Of a stretch of DNA of 64,000 nt, positions 53,808-62,667 are shown piece after piece. The DNA lies in the NCBI GenBank assembly GCA_023459275.1, contig JAEWVC010000008.1:80409-144408 (forward strand). The letters run 5' to 3'. This DNA comes from Bacillota bacterium. GTDB taxonomy: Bacteria; Bacillota; Clostridia; Christensenellales; Aristaeellaceae. A program made the translations under genes and the position numbers. The notes beneath the pieces were generated by a model, which saw only the letters and a program-made list of their open reading frames with translations, searched no databases and was not told where the DNA came from. Position 1 is the stretch's first letter, and every line of letters begins with the position of its first letter.

Positions 53808-55984
53808 AAAGCTACCTCCCTGTATGTTTTTTCAAAAGTGGATTTGGCAAAAGTCAGCGCCTCCTCCACCGGCATGATGCGGTGGTAGGCGGTGTGTACG
53901 GCCATACCCAGGATCCCCAGAAATTTCGGCTCGTCAAAGGGGCGGCTGTCCCCCTCCGGGGCGTAGCGGGTGCGGGAAAGGGCAAAGTTGTCCTTGGCCA
54001 TCACCATCCAGGGATACAGGTCCATGACCTCATAATTTTCATAGGTTTTTTTGCAGGGGGACATGGTGCCCATCAGCGTCATGGCGGTGGCTACCTCCTC
54101 CGTGCAAAGCCAGCGGATAAAGCGCAGGGCCTCCTCCTTGCGGCGGGAGTAGCGGCATACGCCGATGGCGCTGCCCCCGGTCATGGGGTTGCCCCCAGGC
54201 ACCAGGGTATAGCCGATCTTGTCCAGCACCTTGGAGTCCGTGGCCGCGATGCCGGAGGCAAAGTTGGAAAACATCACCGTCATGGCCACGTTGCCCCTGG
54301 CAAACTCCCTGGCCGCGGTCTGCCAGGTGGGGCAGGGGGCCGTGTCGATATACTGCTGCGCCTCCAGCAGCTCGCGCATGGCGGTGACCGCTTCCTTTGA
54401 GGTAAGCAGGATCCGGCCATCCTCATACAGGCGCGAGGTGTGGCTGAAGTACCTGGTCAGGTATTCCCGCCCGGCCACGTTGCTGTTGCCCAGGGTCAGC
54501 GTGGTGCCGAAGGGCACCGGGGACAGGGGATTGAGCCTTCTTGAAAAAAAGCCCGCGATACGGTTGAACTCCTCAAAGGTGGCCGGGGGCTTCAACTCCT
54601 GCTGGTAGCGCTCCGCGTACTGCCGCCGCCAGGCGGCGTTCTCAAACAGGTCCTTGCGGTAGAACAATAGCTGGGAGCTGGGGGTGCTGGGCAGCGCGTA
54701 CAGCGTGCCGTCAAAGTGCGAATATTCCTGGTTCAACCCCGGCAGAAAGGTATCGAACACCTCCCCGATGTCCGGGTCGATTTCCGCAAGGGGCGCGAAG
54801 GCCCTCTGCGCATACCAGGACAGCCTGCGGCTGTCGATGCGGATCACGTCGAAGGAGTCGGTATTTTCCACATTGGACAGAATCTCGTTCAAGCCGTCGT
54901 AGGAATAGATGGCCACGTTGATCTTGACGCCGGTGGCCTTGGTGTACAGCTGGGAAACATCCTTCAAGATCCTGGCGCTGGGGCTTTCCAGCGTGACCAC
55001 GGTGAGCCTGTCCTCCTGCCCGCCCCCAACAGGGGGCAGCCAGCGGCGGAACCCGTCCCCGGGCAGGGGCGGCAGGGGGCGCGCCTCCTCCCCCCGCAGG
55101 CCGCCGATCAGCGCCTGGGCCGCCGTCTTTCCCAACAGGCGGTAGTTCAGCTCATATTTTTCAAACTCGCCCCCGGGCATGGTGAATACCGGGGAAAGCC
55201 CGTACACCTTCATCTCCTGCTTGGGGCAAAAATGCCTGCGGACGTTGTTCACCGTGGTGGCGAAGGCGTAATTGGCCACGAACACCGCCTCCGGCGCCGG
55301 GTCGGCCCCCAGGATGGAGAACGCGTCGTTGATGCAGCGCACCCCATCGGTATGGTACACCGCAAGGGCCGCGCCGCTCCCTTCCATCCCCTTTTGAAAG
55401 GCGGATAAAAACGCCCGCTGGGAGGAAAAGGCCGGGTTCTCCGTTACCACCGCCACGCTTTTGTACCCGGCCCGCCGGGTAAGCTCCGCCATTTCCCCGC
55501 CGATCTTTTCCATATCAAAGCCCAGCGTTCTGCAGGGAAATCCAGGGTCGCGCTCCACGTACAGCACCCCGTCCAGCCCCGCGCTGGCGTAGGCGTCCTC
55601 CCTGGAAGTAAGGCTTGTGAACACCGCCGCCCCGGCGGTGATCCCGGAATGGATTTGCCTAATGGCCTGCATCTCCGTCTGCGGGGAATCCCCCGTCAAA
55701 AACAGGTTCACCTGATAGCCCTGCTCCTGGGCGTAGTTCAAAAAGCTTACATAAAAGTCCACATACTGGCGGTTGTTAAGGTCCGGCACCACCACGGCCA
55801 GGGTTTTGGAGGAACCCCTGCGCAGCACCTGTGCCCGCTGGTTCATGGCATACCCCAGCTGCCGGGCCGTTTCCTGCACCAGATGGATCTTCCGGCTGCT
55901 TACGTTGCCCTTGCCGTTGAGCACGTTGGACACCGTGCCCTGGGATACGCCCGCCGCCTTGGCGATATCCTTGATGGTTGCCAT
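53804..55984 (-). CDS. LacI-type regulator fused to a solute-binding-protein domain
   Basis: This 726-residue chimera has residues 1-57 as a LacI helix-turn-helix (IKDIAKAAGVSQGTVSNVLNG). Residues 60-320 look like a LacI/PBP1 effector domain (LAVVVPDLNNRQYVDFYVSF). From about 325 to the end is a family 1 extracellular sugar-binding-protein domain of some 400 residues (LTVVTLESPSARILKDVSQL, FDVIRIDSRRLSWYAQRAF, YALPSTPSSQLLFYRKDLF). There is no signal peptide between them, so this binding domain is cytoplasmic and probably serves as a second ligand sensor. ATG follows GAGGTGAG. It is divergent from an importer operon with an operator-like palindrome between them. Confidence 0.9.
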   Translation of the reverse strand: MATIKDIAKAAGVSQGTVSNVLNGKGNVSSRKIHLVQETARQLGYAMNQRAQVLRRGSSKTLAVVVPDLNNRQYVDFYVSFLNYAQEQGYQVNLFLTGDSPQTEMQAIRQIHSGITAGAAVFTSLTSREDAYASAGLDGVLYVERDPGFPCRTLGFDMEKIGGEMAELTRRAGYKSVAVVTENPAFSSQRAFLSAFQKGMEGSGAALAVYHTDGVRCINDAFSILGADPAPEAVFVANYAFATTVNNVRRHFCPKQEMKVYGLSPVFTMPGGEFEKYELNYRLLGKTAAQALIGGLRGEEARPLPPLPGDGFRRWLPPVGGGQEDRLTVVTLESPSARILKDVSQLYTKATGVKINVAIYSYDGLNEILSNVENTDSFDVIRIDSRRLSWYAQRAFAPLAEIDPDIGEVFDTFLPGLNQEYSHFDGTLYALPSTPSSQLLFYRKDLFENAAWRRQYAERYQQELKPPATFEEFNRIAGFFSRRLNPLSPVPFGTTLTLGNSNVAGREYLTRYFSHTSRLYEDGRILLTSKEAVTAMRELLEAQQYIDTAPCPTWQTAAREFARGNVAMTVMFSNFASGIAATDSKVLDKIGYTLVPGGNPMTGGSAIGVCRYSRRKEEALRFIRWLCTEEVATAMTLMGTMSPCKKTYENYEVMDLYPWMVMAKDNFALSRTRYAPEGDSRPFDEPKFLGILGMAVHTAYHRIMPVEEALTFAKSTFEKTYREVAL

Positions 55985-56007
55985 TTCCCGCTCACCTCAT
56001 GGCTTCC

Positions 56008-56035
56008 AGTATACCTGAAAACCCAAAAAATGCAA
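56008..56035 (-). promoter_or_regulatory. Promoter of the LacI-type chimera operon
   Basis: On the minus strand, TTGCAT (56030-56035), a 16-bp spacer and TATACT (56008-56013) lie about 24 nt before the regulator ATG. This fits transcription of the regulator and FAD oxidoreductase. Confidence 0.62.
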
Positions 56036-56125
56036 TAATAAGTTTAATTCCCGCCAGAATCCTGTTAGAACATGCCTCTTTTATCCTTGCTTTTGAAACG
56101 TATAAGTTACATTTATGTGCGATAT

Positions 56126-56148
56126 CCAGAATTCTAACGGAATTCTGG
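56126..56148. promoter_or_regulatory. Operator-like palindrome between divergent operons
   Basis: CCAGAATTC (56126-56134) and GAATTCTGG (56140-56148) form a perfect 9-bp inverted repeat around a 5-nt centre. It lies 33 bp upstream of the -35 box of the permease promoter. This is a plausible binding site for the LacI-type chimera, though it lacks the usual central CG of classical LacI operators. Confidence 0.55.
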
Positions 56149-56181
56149 GGAGATTATCCCGCAATTATTGCAAAAAGCAAA

Positions 56182-56210
56182 TTGACACGTTATAATTTCC
56201 GTGCTACAAT
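56182..56210 (+). promoter_or_regulatory. Strong sigma-A promoter of the importer operon
   Basis: TTGACA (56182-56187), a 17-bp spacer and TACAAT (56205-56210), preceded by TGC (extended -10). The predicted start site is near 56217, 29 nt before the first permease ATG. Such a strong promoter fits negative control by the LacI-type regulator. Confidence 0.85.
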
Positions 56211-56245
56211 GCGTGTATCAACCACCGTTCAGGAAGTGAGCACAC

Positions 56246-57193
56246 ATGATCATGGGAAGCCCGGATCCTGCAGGCCGGCTGCGGCGTCTCCCGGGGGTAT
56301 CCGCCCGGGAGCGCCTTCTAAGGGCGCTCAAGCCCTACCTGTTCGTCCTGCCCATCGTTCTTTTGGCCACGGCATTTTCCTATTACCCGTTTATCAACAC
56401 CTTTGTCATGAGCCTGTGCAAGGTTAACAGCAGAGCGCAGATCACCGCCTTCGCGGGGCTTAAAAACTACGTAAGCCTGTTTTCGCGCGGGGCGTTCCAA
56501 AACGCGCTGGTGGTCACCTTCAAGTTTGCGGCCATGTACCTGCCCATGGCGGTGCTGCTCCCCCTGGGGCTGGCGCTGGTGGCCAGGCGGAAGCTGCCCG
56601 GCTCCAACGCCTACCAGACGCTGTTCGCCATGCCCATGGCCATGTCCATGGCGGCCTGCTCCATGGTGTTCAAGGAAATCTTCAAGCGCAAGAGCGGCGT
56701 GTTGAACTATGTGCTCACGCAGTTTGGGTTCTACGCCAACCGCACCAACATCAACTGGCTCAACGATAAGGTGTGGACGCTCCCGGCGCTTACGCTGGTG
56801 CAGGTATGGATCCACCTGGGCTTCAACTTCATGCTGCTTTTGGCTGCGCTGCGCAACGTGCCCCAGGAGCTTTTGGAATCGGCGGACCTGGAGGGGGCGG
56901 GCTACTGGCGCAAGGTGTACCACATCATGCTTCCCACGGTGTCCCCAACCATCTTTTTCGTGGTCTGCACCCAGATGATCGCGGGGTTGATGATGTCCGG
57001 CCCGGTGATGCTGCTCACCCGGGGCGACCCGCAGAACTCCACCGTCACGCTGATCTACTTCATCTATAATTCGGGCTTCAACAGCTCTAACTATGCCCTG
57101 GGCTCCACAGCCAGCATCTGCGCCTTCCTGATCACCTTCCTGTTTCTTCTTAGCAACTTCCTGTATGAGAAGAAAGGGGTGGTGTACGAGTGA
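56246..57193 (+). CDS. Sugar ABC transporter permease (MalF type)
   Basis: This 315-residue inner-membrane subunit has first helix YLFVLPIVLLATAFSYYPFI and EAA loop ESADLEGAGYWRKVYHIMLP. The start follows AGGAAG; an ATG two codons later is equally usable. The stop overlaps the next permease gene in GTGA. It is the first gene of an operon in which permeases precede the binding protein, the reverse of the order in region 2. Confidence 0.91.
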   Translation: MIMGSPDPAGRLRRLPGVSARERLLRALKPYLFVLPIVLLATAFSYYPFINTFVMSLCKVNSRAQITAFAGLKNYVSLFSRGAFQNALVVTFKFAAMYLPMAVLLPLGLALVARRKLPGSNAYQTLFAMPMAMSMAACSMVFKEIFKRKSGVLNYVLTQFGFYANRTNINWLNDKVWTLPALTLVQVWIHLGFNFMLLLAALRNVPQELLESADLEGAGYWRKVYHIMLPTVSPTIFFVVCTQMIAGLMMSGPVMLLTRGDPQNSTVTLIYFIYNSGFNSSNYALGSTASICAFLITFLFLLSNFLYEKKGVVYE

Positions 57194-58017
57194 GCGCCTC
57201 CGCCCAAAAAACCTTCTGGCACGTGTTCTTTGCCTTTGCGCTGGGGCTGCTGATTGTGTTCCCCATCTTCCACGGCTTCTTGAGCGCCTTCAAGACCGAC
57301 GGAGCCATCGACGCCTACCCTCCCAAACTGCTGCCGGACTCCTTCCTGTACCTGACCAACTTTGAGGAGGCGCTTTTCCAGTCCCGGGTGCCCAGGTACA
57401 TGCTCAACTCCCTGGTCACCGCCGTCACCGTCACCCTGGGGCGCCTTGTCTTTTCCTCCTTGGCGGCCTACGCCTTCGCCTTCATGAACTTCAAGGGGAA
57501 GAACGTGCTGTTCTTCTACGTGATCGGCACCATGATGATCCCGCCGGAAGCGCTGCTGATTTCCAACTACCTCACCGTAAGCCGCCTTAACCTGATCGAT
57601 ACCTACCTTGGCATCATGGCCGTCTACTTTGTTTCCGCCACCCAGGTGTTCATGCTGCGGCAGAACTTCAAGACGGTTTCGAAATCCCTTAGGGAGGCGG
57701 CGTTCCTGGACGGCTGCACGGACCTGAACTTTTACCTCAAGATCTGCATCCCCATCTCCGTGCCGGTGTTCACCTCCCTGGGCATCGCTTCCTTCATCCA
57801 TGTATGGAACGCCTACCTCTGGCCGCTGCTGGTGACCAACGACGATGCCATGCGCACCGTGCAGGTGGGCATCTCCCTGCTTTCCAGCCCCGATGCCCCT
57901 GTGAAAGGCCCGGTGTTCGCGGCGGTCACCCTGTCGCTGCTGCCCGCGGTGGTGATCTTCGCCATCTCCCAGCGCAGCATCGTGCAGGGCATCTCCTCCG
58001 GTGCGGTGAAGGGCTGA
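57190..58017 (+). CDS. Carbohydrate ABC transporter permease (MalG type)
   Basis: This 275-residue partner permease has a GTG start, fixed by the 4-bp GTGA overlap with the upstream stop and by AAAGGGG before it. The EAA loop is EAAFLDGCTDLNFYLKICIP, and the tail QRSIVQGISSGAVKG is typical of MalG-type subunits. The binding-protein gene follows after 51 bp with its own strong ribosome binding site. Confidence 0.92.
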   Translation: MSASAQKTFWHVFFAFALGLLIVFPIFHGFLSAFKTDGAIDAYPPKLLPDSFLYLTNFEEALFQSRVPRYMLNSLVTAVTVTLGRLVFSSLAAYAFAFMNFKGKNVLFFYVIGTMMIPPEALLISNYLTVSRLNLIDTYLGIMAVYFVSATQVFMLRQNFKTVSKSLREAAFLDGCTDLNFYLKICIPISVPVFTSLGIASFIHVWNAYLWPLLVTNDDAMRTVQVGISLLSSPDAPVKGPVFAAVTLSLLPAVVIFAISQRSIVQGISSGAVKG

Positions 58018-58068
58018 TTGGAATCCATAGGCCACGGACGGCCTAAAGATAAAAAGGAGGTTCATCCC

Positions 58069-59412
58069 ATGAAAAAGTTCCTTTCCCTGCTTATGGCCCT
58101 GTGCCTGCTCAGCACCATGGCGGCCGTGCCCGCCATGGCGGAGGAACCCAAGGAAGTGCTCTTCTGGCACGCCATGAGCGGCAACTCCGCCGCCACCATG
58201 GAGGCCATCGTGGCGGATTACAACGCCACCCAGGGCGCGCAGAATGGCTACAAGGTGGTCCCCGTGTTCGCGGGCGCCTACCAGGAGTCCTCCGTGAAGC
58301 TCACCGCCATCATCTCCTCCGGCAGCAACGCCGAACTGCCCGACCTGTACCAGATCAGCGCCCGGGGCTGCTTTGAGATGAAGGACAACGAATACCTGAT
58401 CCCCATCTACAAAATGCTGGAAAAGGACCCCACAGGCCTGGACACCGCCAACATGTCCCCCGCCTCCCTGCAGTACGCCTCCTACCAGGGCCAATTGCTG
58501 GGCTTCCCCTTTGCCAACTCCTCCGTGATCATGTACTATAACAAGGACCAGTTCAAGGCCGCCGGGCTTGATCCGGAAGCCTTCCCCAAGACCTTCGCGG
58601 AGCTGGCCGGTGCCGTGGACAAGCTCACGATCAAGCAGGGCGACAAGATCGACCGCTTCGGCTTTGGCGTTCGGATGCGCTTTTTCCTGCTGGGCTCCCT
58701 GATCCCCATGCAGGGGGAAGGTCTGTACGCCTTTGACAACATGAACGGCCACAACGGCACCCCCACCCAGATCACCATGACCAAAGACGGTTCCCTGAGC
58801 CGTTTCATGGACGAATGGCAGAAGGTGCTTGCAACCGGCGGCGTGGACCCCGACAACATGAGCCCCAACGCGGACTTTGTGGGCGGCATGTACTCCATCA
58901 TCGCGGCCTCCTCGGCGGGCCTTGCCTCCCTGCTCAAGCAAAGCCAGGAAGCCGGCTTTGAGCTGGGCGTGGCGGAATTGTGCCGCGTGGATGAAAACAG
59001 CACCACAGGCACGGGCCTGGGCGGTTCCGGCCTGTACATGTTCGACAACGGCAAGGGCACCAGCGACGGCGCCTGGGATTTTATCAAATACTTCTCCACC
59101 CCGGAAGTCTCCGCCAAGTGGATGATGGGCACCGGCTACTACCCCGTGAACAGGCTGGCCTACGACCTGCCCGAGGTGAAAGCCCTGATGGAAAGCACCC
59201 CGCAATGGCAGATCCTGCAAACCGTGGCCGCCCATTCCGAATCCTACCCCGACTACCTGGAGCCCTGGGTGCCGGGTCTTAACGAAATGGACACCATGGT
59301 GGCCAATGAGCTGGTATCCTTCGCCCAGGGCCAGTCCAAGGAAGACACCATCAAGAATATCGACGAACAGGCCGCCACAGCCCTTCAGGACTGGTACGAG
59401 CAGAACCAATAA
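58069..59412 (+). CDS. Extracellular solute-binding protein (ABC sugar importer)
   Basis: This 447-residue secreted protein has a signal peptide, MKKFLSLLMALCLLSTMAAV, ending at AMA before EEPKE; no lipobox. Family features are VLFWHAMSGNSAATMEAIV, LPDLYQISARGCFEMKD and FPFANSSVIMYYNKDQF. ATG 58069 follows AAAAAGGAGG. It delivers sugar to the two permeases upstream. The same ligand may be sensed by the binding-protein-like domain of the LacI chimera. A hairpin follows before the epimerase gene. Confidence 0.93.
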   Translation: MKKFLSLLMALCLLSTMAAVPAMAEEPKEVLFWHAMSGNSAATMEAIVADYNATQGAQNGYKVVPVFAGAYQESSVKLTAIISSGSNAELPDLYQISARGCFEMKDNEYLIPIYKMLEKDPTGLDTANMSPASLQYASYQGQLLGFPFANSSVIMYYNKDQFKAAGLDPEAFPKTFAELAGAVDKLTIKQGDKIDRFGFGVRMRFFLLGSLIPMQGEGLYAFDNMNGHNGTPTQITMTKDGSLSRFMDEWQKVLATGGVDPDNMSPNADFVGGMYSIIAASSAGLASLLKQSQEAGFELGVAELCRVDENSTTGTGLGGSGLYMFDNGKGTSDGAWDFIKYFSTPEVSAKWMMGTGYYPVNRLAYDLPEVKALMESTPQWQILQTVAAHSESYPDYLEPWVPGLNEMDTMVANELVSFAQGQSKEDTIKNIDEQAATALQDWYEQNQ

Positions 59413-59436
59413 ACTTCCCGCACTCCTTGCGCACGT

Positions 59437-59469
59437 GCGGGGAAGCCTCCCAAGTGGGGGCTTCCCCGC
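59437..59469 (+). terminator. Stem-loop between binding protein and epimerase
   Basis: The 11-nt arms GCGGGGAAGCC (59437-59447) and GGCTTCCCCGC (59459-59469) are exact complements around an 11-nt loop. No T-run follows, so it is more likely an mRNA-stabilising or attenuating hairpin than a full terminator. Confidence 0.5.
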
Positions 59470-59500
59470 CGTAAACGTACATAAAAGACAGGTGAAAAAT

Positions 59501-60379
59501 ATGCGTTTGGGCACTATGACCACCCTCTTTAGGGACCAAAGGGAAACGGACGCGCACACCCCGTACCTGGAATCCCTCCGGTTCTGCCGGGACGCCGGCT
59601 TTACGGTGCTGGATTTCAACCTGTGCGCCCTGCCCCGCCGGAAAACAGAGCTTCACGGCGAGGACTGGAAAACCCGGGTGGATGCCATCCGCAACGAAGC
59701 CGAAAAGCTGGGCATCGTGTTCTCCCAGTCCCACCCCCCCTACAGGCCGGGCCGGGAGGGCGTTTTTCAAAACCCTGAGGAAGGAGCCTTCTTTCAGGCC
59801 ATGGCCCTAAGGGCCATTGAGATCAGCGCCATGCTGGGGGTGAAATGGGCGGTGCTCCACCCCGTGACCGCCGTGGGCAGCCAGGAGTATGTGCTGGAGG
59901 AAAACATCGCCTATAACCACCAAGTGTTCGGCCCGGAAGCGGAGCTGGCCTTCAAGCTCAACGTGGGGCTGGCCTTTGAAAACATGTGCGATTCCCAGGG
60001 CAGGCGGCGCTTTGGCACAACCGCCGGGGAGCTTACATCCCTGATGGACTCCTTCCGCCATCCCCTGGTCGGTCTCTGCTGGGATACGGGCCATGCCAAC
60101 CGCCAGTACGACGACCAGGTGCCCGCCATCCTGCAATTGGGCAGGCGGATCAAGGCGCTGCACATAGACGACAACATCGGGCAGACCGACCTGCACCTGA
60201 TGCCCTTTCTGGGAAACATCCCCTGGGAGCGGGTGATGCACGCCCTGTATGAAACGGGCTATGAGGGCGACCTGATCTACGAGATCAAATCCAATGACAG
60301 GATGCCCGCCCCCCTGAAGGATAGGACGGCCAGCTACGTGTTTGCCGTAGGGGAATATTTATTGTCCCTGTTCAAATAG
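59501..60379 (+). CDS. Sugar phosphate isomerase/epimerase (AP-endonuclease family 2)
   Basis: This 292-residue TIM barrel has metal-site segments LAFENMCDSQG, GLCWDTGHAN, LHIDDNIGQTD and YEIKSND, which carry the Glu, Asp, His and Glu expected for Mn-dependent sugar isomerases such as tagatose-3-epimerase or IolE-like enzymes. The start follows GACAGGTG. It lies downstream of the binding protein in the importer operon and is the first cytoplasmic enzyme acting on the imported compound. Family relatives also act on 3-keto-glycosides, which would suit a neighbouring flavin oxidoreductase. That link is an inference. Confidence 0.87.
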   Translation: MRLGTMTTLFRDQRETDAHTPYLESLRFCRDAGFTVLDFNLCALPRRKTELHGEDWKTRVDAIRNEAEKLGIVFSQSHPPYRPGREGVFQNPEEGAFFQAMALRAIEISAMLGVKWAVLHPVTAVGSQEYVLEENIAYNHQVFGPEAELAFKLNVGLAFENMCDSQGRRRFGTTAGELTSLMDSFRHPLVGLCWDTGHANRQYDDQVPAILQLGRRIKALHIDDNIGQTDLHLMPFLGNIPWERVMHALYETGYEGDLIYEIKSNDRMPAPLKDRTASYVFAVGEYLLSLFK

Positions 60380-60421
60380 CGCCGCTTTCCCGTGCGGCTC
60401 TGGCCAATCAAGCACGGTACC

Positions 60422-60618
60422 GTAGGGCGGGGGCATTTCCATCTGGGTCAATCGCCGCATTACTCGCTGCCGCTTGTACTGCTCGTTTCGCCAGCCTCCT
60501 CCGCCTTGCCTATCGCCCTCACAGGGGGCGGCTTCGGCTACGGAGCCCCCGCCGGATGCATCGAGCGGATGAAAGCCTTGTGGTCCGGTACTTGCGGCGG
60601 GGCAAGCCCCCGCCCTAC
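60422..60618. mobile_element. MITE-like element with 13-bp terminal inverted repeats
   Basis: GTAGGGCGGGGGC (60422-60434) and its exact reverse complement (60606-60618) flank 171 bp without coding capacity. The interior 60449-60551 is nearly identical to 4069-4171. A hairpin GGCGGGG-CAAG-CCCCGCC overlaps the right end. No target-site duplication is clear. It occupies most of the 60380-60729 gap; nothing else is seen there except the ribosome binding site of the next gene. Confidence 0.6.
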
Positions 60619-60729
60619 AGTTCTCCTTCCCTATAAAAGGACTAAACTTTATTATTTTGAAATCATCTGATCCCTTGGGCGTATCGGCACGGTTTCCATT
60701 TCGCCCGGAGGCACAAAGGCGGAGGTTTT

Positions 60730-62601
60730 ATGAAAAAGGTTTCGGAACGGTTCCAGGAACACCGGTATGACGTGGTGATCGTGGGGGGCGGCATGGCCGG
60801 CCTGTGCGCGGGTCTCGCCGCGGCACGCCACGGCGCGAAGGTGGCGCTGATCCATGCCAGGCCAGTGCTGGGGGGGAATGCCTCCAGCGAGATACGCGTC
60901 CACATCTCCGGCGCGGACCAAAGCCTCAAGCAGCCGGAGTACGCCGAAACGGGGATCCTGTACGAGCTGATGCTGGAAAACAAGGCCAGGAACGGCAACT
61001 TCAGCTATTCCGCCTGGGACATGGTGCTCTTTGAAGCCGCCTGGAAGGAAAAGAACCTGACGGTGTATTACAACACCTGCATGTACGACTGCGAAACAGA
61101 TGGGGACGCAATTACCGGTATCCTCTGCGTGCAGGAGACTACCGAGATGCGTTTCCGCTTCACCGCGCCCCTGTTTGTGGACGCCACGGGCAACGGCACC
61201 CTGGGCTACTATGCCGGCGCGGAATTCCGCGTGGGCAGCGAGGCCTTTTCCGAGTTCCGGGAGCCCCATGCCCCCAAGGAGCCGGACAATGACCGCATGG
61301 GCAACACCATTCTTTTTAAGGCCGTGGACATGGGCCATCCCGTGCCCTTCACGCCTCCCGCATTTGCCAAGCGCCTTACCGAGGCGCAGCTTCAAAAGCG
61401 CATCCACTGCGCAAAAATGCGGGATACCATCGACGTGAGCGATTCTCCGGACCCCGAGGAGTACCGCCGAACCTCCATGACCAGCAGCGCCTGCATCGAT
61501 TACGGCTACTGGTGGCTGGAACTGATGGGGGACGGGGACGATATTATCCCTGATTACGAAAAGATCCGGGATGATCTTTATGCCTATGCCTATGGGATTT
61601 GGGACCATATCAAGAATAACCGGGAAGGCGTGCACAGCCACGGGGCGGAAAACTTCCAGCTGGAGTGGGTGGGCGCGCTGCCTGGGATGCGGGAGAGCCG
61701 CCGCCTGATGGGCGATGCCATCCTTACGGAAAACGACATCCTGGACCACAGGGTCTTCGAAGATGCCGTGGCCTATGGGGGTTGGTGCGTGGACCTGCAC
61801 GCCCCCCACGGGCTGCTGGACTTTGACCGGCTGCCCTCCGACTGCAATTTTTACACCGGCGCGTATACCATCCCCTACGGCTGTTACTGCGCCAAAAATA
61901 TACGCAACCTGTTTTTGGCGGGGCGGGACATCAGCGCCAGCAGGCTGGCCATGGCCAGCGCCAGGATCATCGGCTGCTGCGCGGTGGGCGGCCAGGCGGT
62001 GGGCACCGCGGCGGCGCTGTGCGCAAAATATGGCCTTACCCCCCGGGAGCTTGCGCCCCGCATAGGCGAAGTGCAGCAGGCCATTTTAAAGGATGACGGC
62101 TTCCTTCCCGGTTTTTTAAACCAGGATGAAAAGGACCTGGCCCGGAAGGCTTCCTTTACCGCCACCTCCTGTAAGCCGGGATGCGAACCGCAAAACGTGG
62201 CAAACGGCATCTCCCGCCCCCTGGGCTCCCAATCCAACGCCTGGATGTCCAACGGTCTGTCCCCCGCCGGAGAAACCCTCACCATGGCCTTTCCCGGGAC
62301 ACAGGCGCTGCGGCAGCTCCGCCTCACCTTCCATGCCGACTTCCGCTATCCCATCCGCATCACCATGAGCCCCAACCGCCAGAAGCAGCAGCGTTCCGGC
62401 GTGCCGGCCGAGCTTGTCCGGGATTACGACGCAATATTGAAAAAGGGCGGGGAAACCCTGCGCGTGGTTCAGGTGCGGGACAACCACCAGCGCCTGAATG
62501 TGCTGGATTTTGAGGAGACCGCCTGCGATACCGTGGAAATCCGCTGCCTGGCTACCAACGGCGCCCCGGATGTTGCCATATTGGAAGTACGGGCCTACTG
62601 A
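60730..62601 (+). CDS. FAD-dependent oxidoreductase with C-terminal extension, copy 4
   Basis: This is the largest of four related flavoproteins in the window, at 623 residues. VVIVGGGMAGLCAGLAAARHG gives the dinucleotide fold, followed by LGGNASSEIRVHISG, FVDATGNGTLGYYAGAEF and AGRDISASRLAMASARI. The first roughly 460 residues match the other copies. The final roughly 160 residues form an additional beta-rich domain not present in copies 1-3. The N-A-S-S-E-I-R segment resembles sugar-operon members of the family. The start follows GCGGAGG. It lies after the epimerase in the same direction but across a MITE-like insertion. The substrate is unknown. Confidence 0.86.
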   Translation: MKKVSERFQEHRYDVVIVGGGMAGLCAGLAAARHGAKVALIHARPVLGGNASSEIRVHISGADQSLKQPEYAETGILYELMLENKARNGNFSYSAWDMVLFEAAWKEKNLTVYYNTCMYDCETDGDAITGILCVQETTEMRFRFTAPLFVDATGNGTLGYYAGAEFRVGSEAFSEFREPHAPKEPDNDRMGNTILFKAVDMGHPVPFTPPAFAKRLTEAQLQKRIHCAKMRDTIDVSDSPDPEEYRRTSMTSSACIDYGYWWLELMGDGDDIIPDYEKIRDDLYAYAYGIWDHIKNNREGVHSHGAENFQLEWVGALPGMRESRRLMGDAILTENDILDHRVFEDAVAYGGWCVDLHAPHGLLDFDRLPSDCNFYTGAYTIPYGCYCAKNIRNLFLAGRDISASRLAMASARIIGCCAVGGQAVGTAAALCAKYGLTPRELAPRIGEVQQAILKDDGFLPGFLNQDEKDLARKASFTATSCKPGCEPQNVANGISRPLGSQSNAWMSNGLSPAGETLTMAFPGTQALRQLRLTFHADFRYPIRITMSPNRQKQQRSGVPAELVRDYDAILKKGGETLRVVQVRDNHQRLNVLDFEETACDTVEIRCLATNGAPDVAILEVRAY

Positions 62602-62618
62602 AAATGATCCTGGTGGAA

Positions 62619-62647
62619 TTGCGGGCCTCCCCAAAATAGGTTACAAT
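62619..62647 (+). promoter_or_regulatory. Promoter of the secreted propeller-like gene
   Basis: TTGCGG (62619-62624), a 17-bp spacer and TACAAT (62642-62647). The predicted start site near 62654 leaves a leader of about 119 nt containing a perfect hairpin. Confidence 0.65.
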
Positions 62648-62667
62648 AAACGCATACCGGACCGCCG

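Noticed and set aside
57091..59619. A very long open frame on the minus strand, opposite the permease, binding-protein and epimerase genes
   Set aside because: It is antisense to well-recognised genes and its translation is rich in Gly/His/Val without any domain. It arises from GC-rich codon usage.
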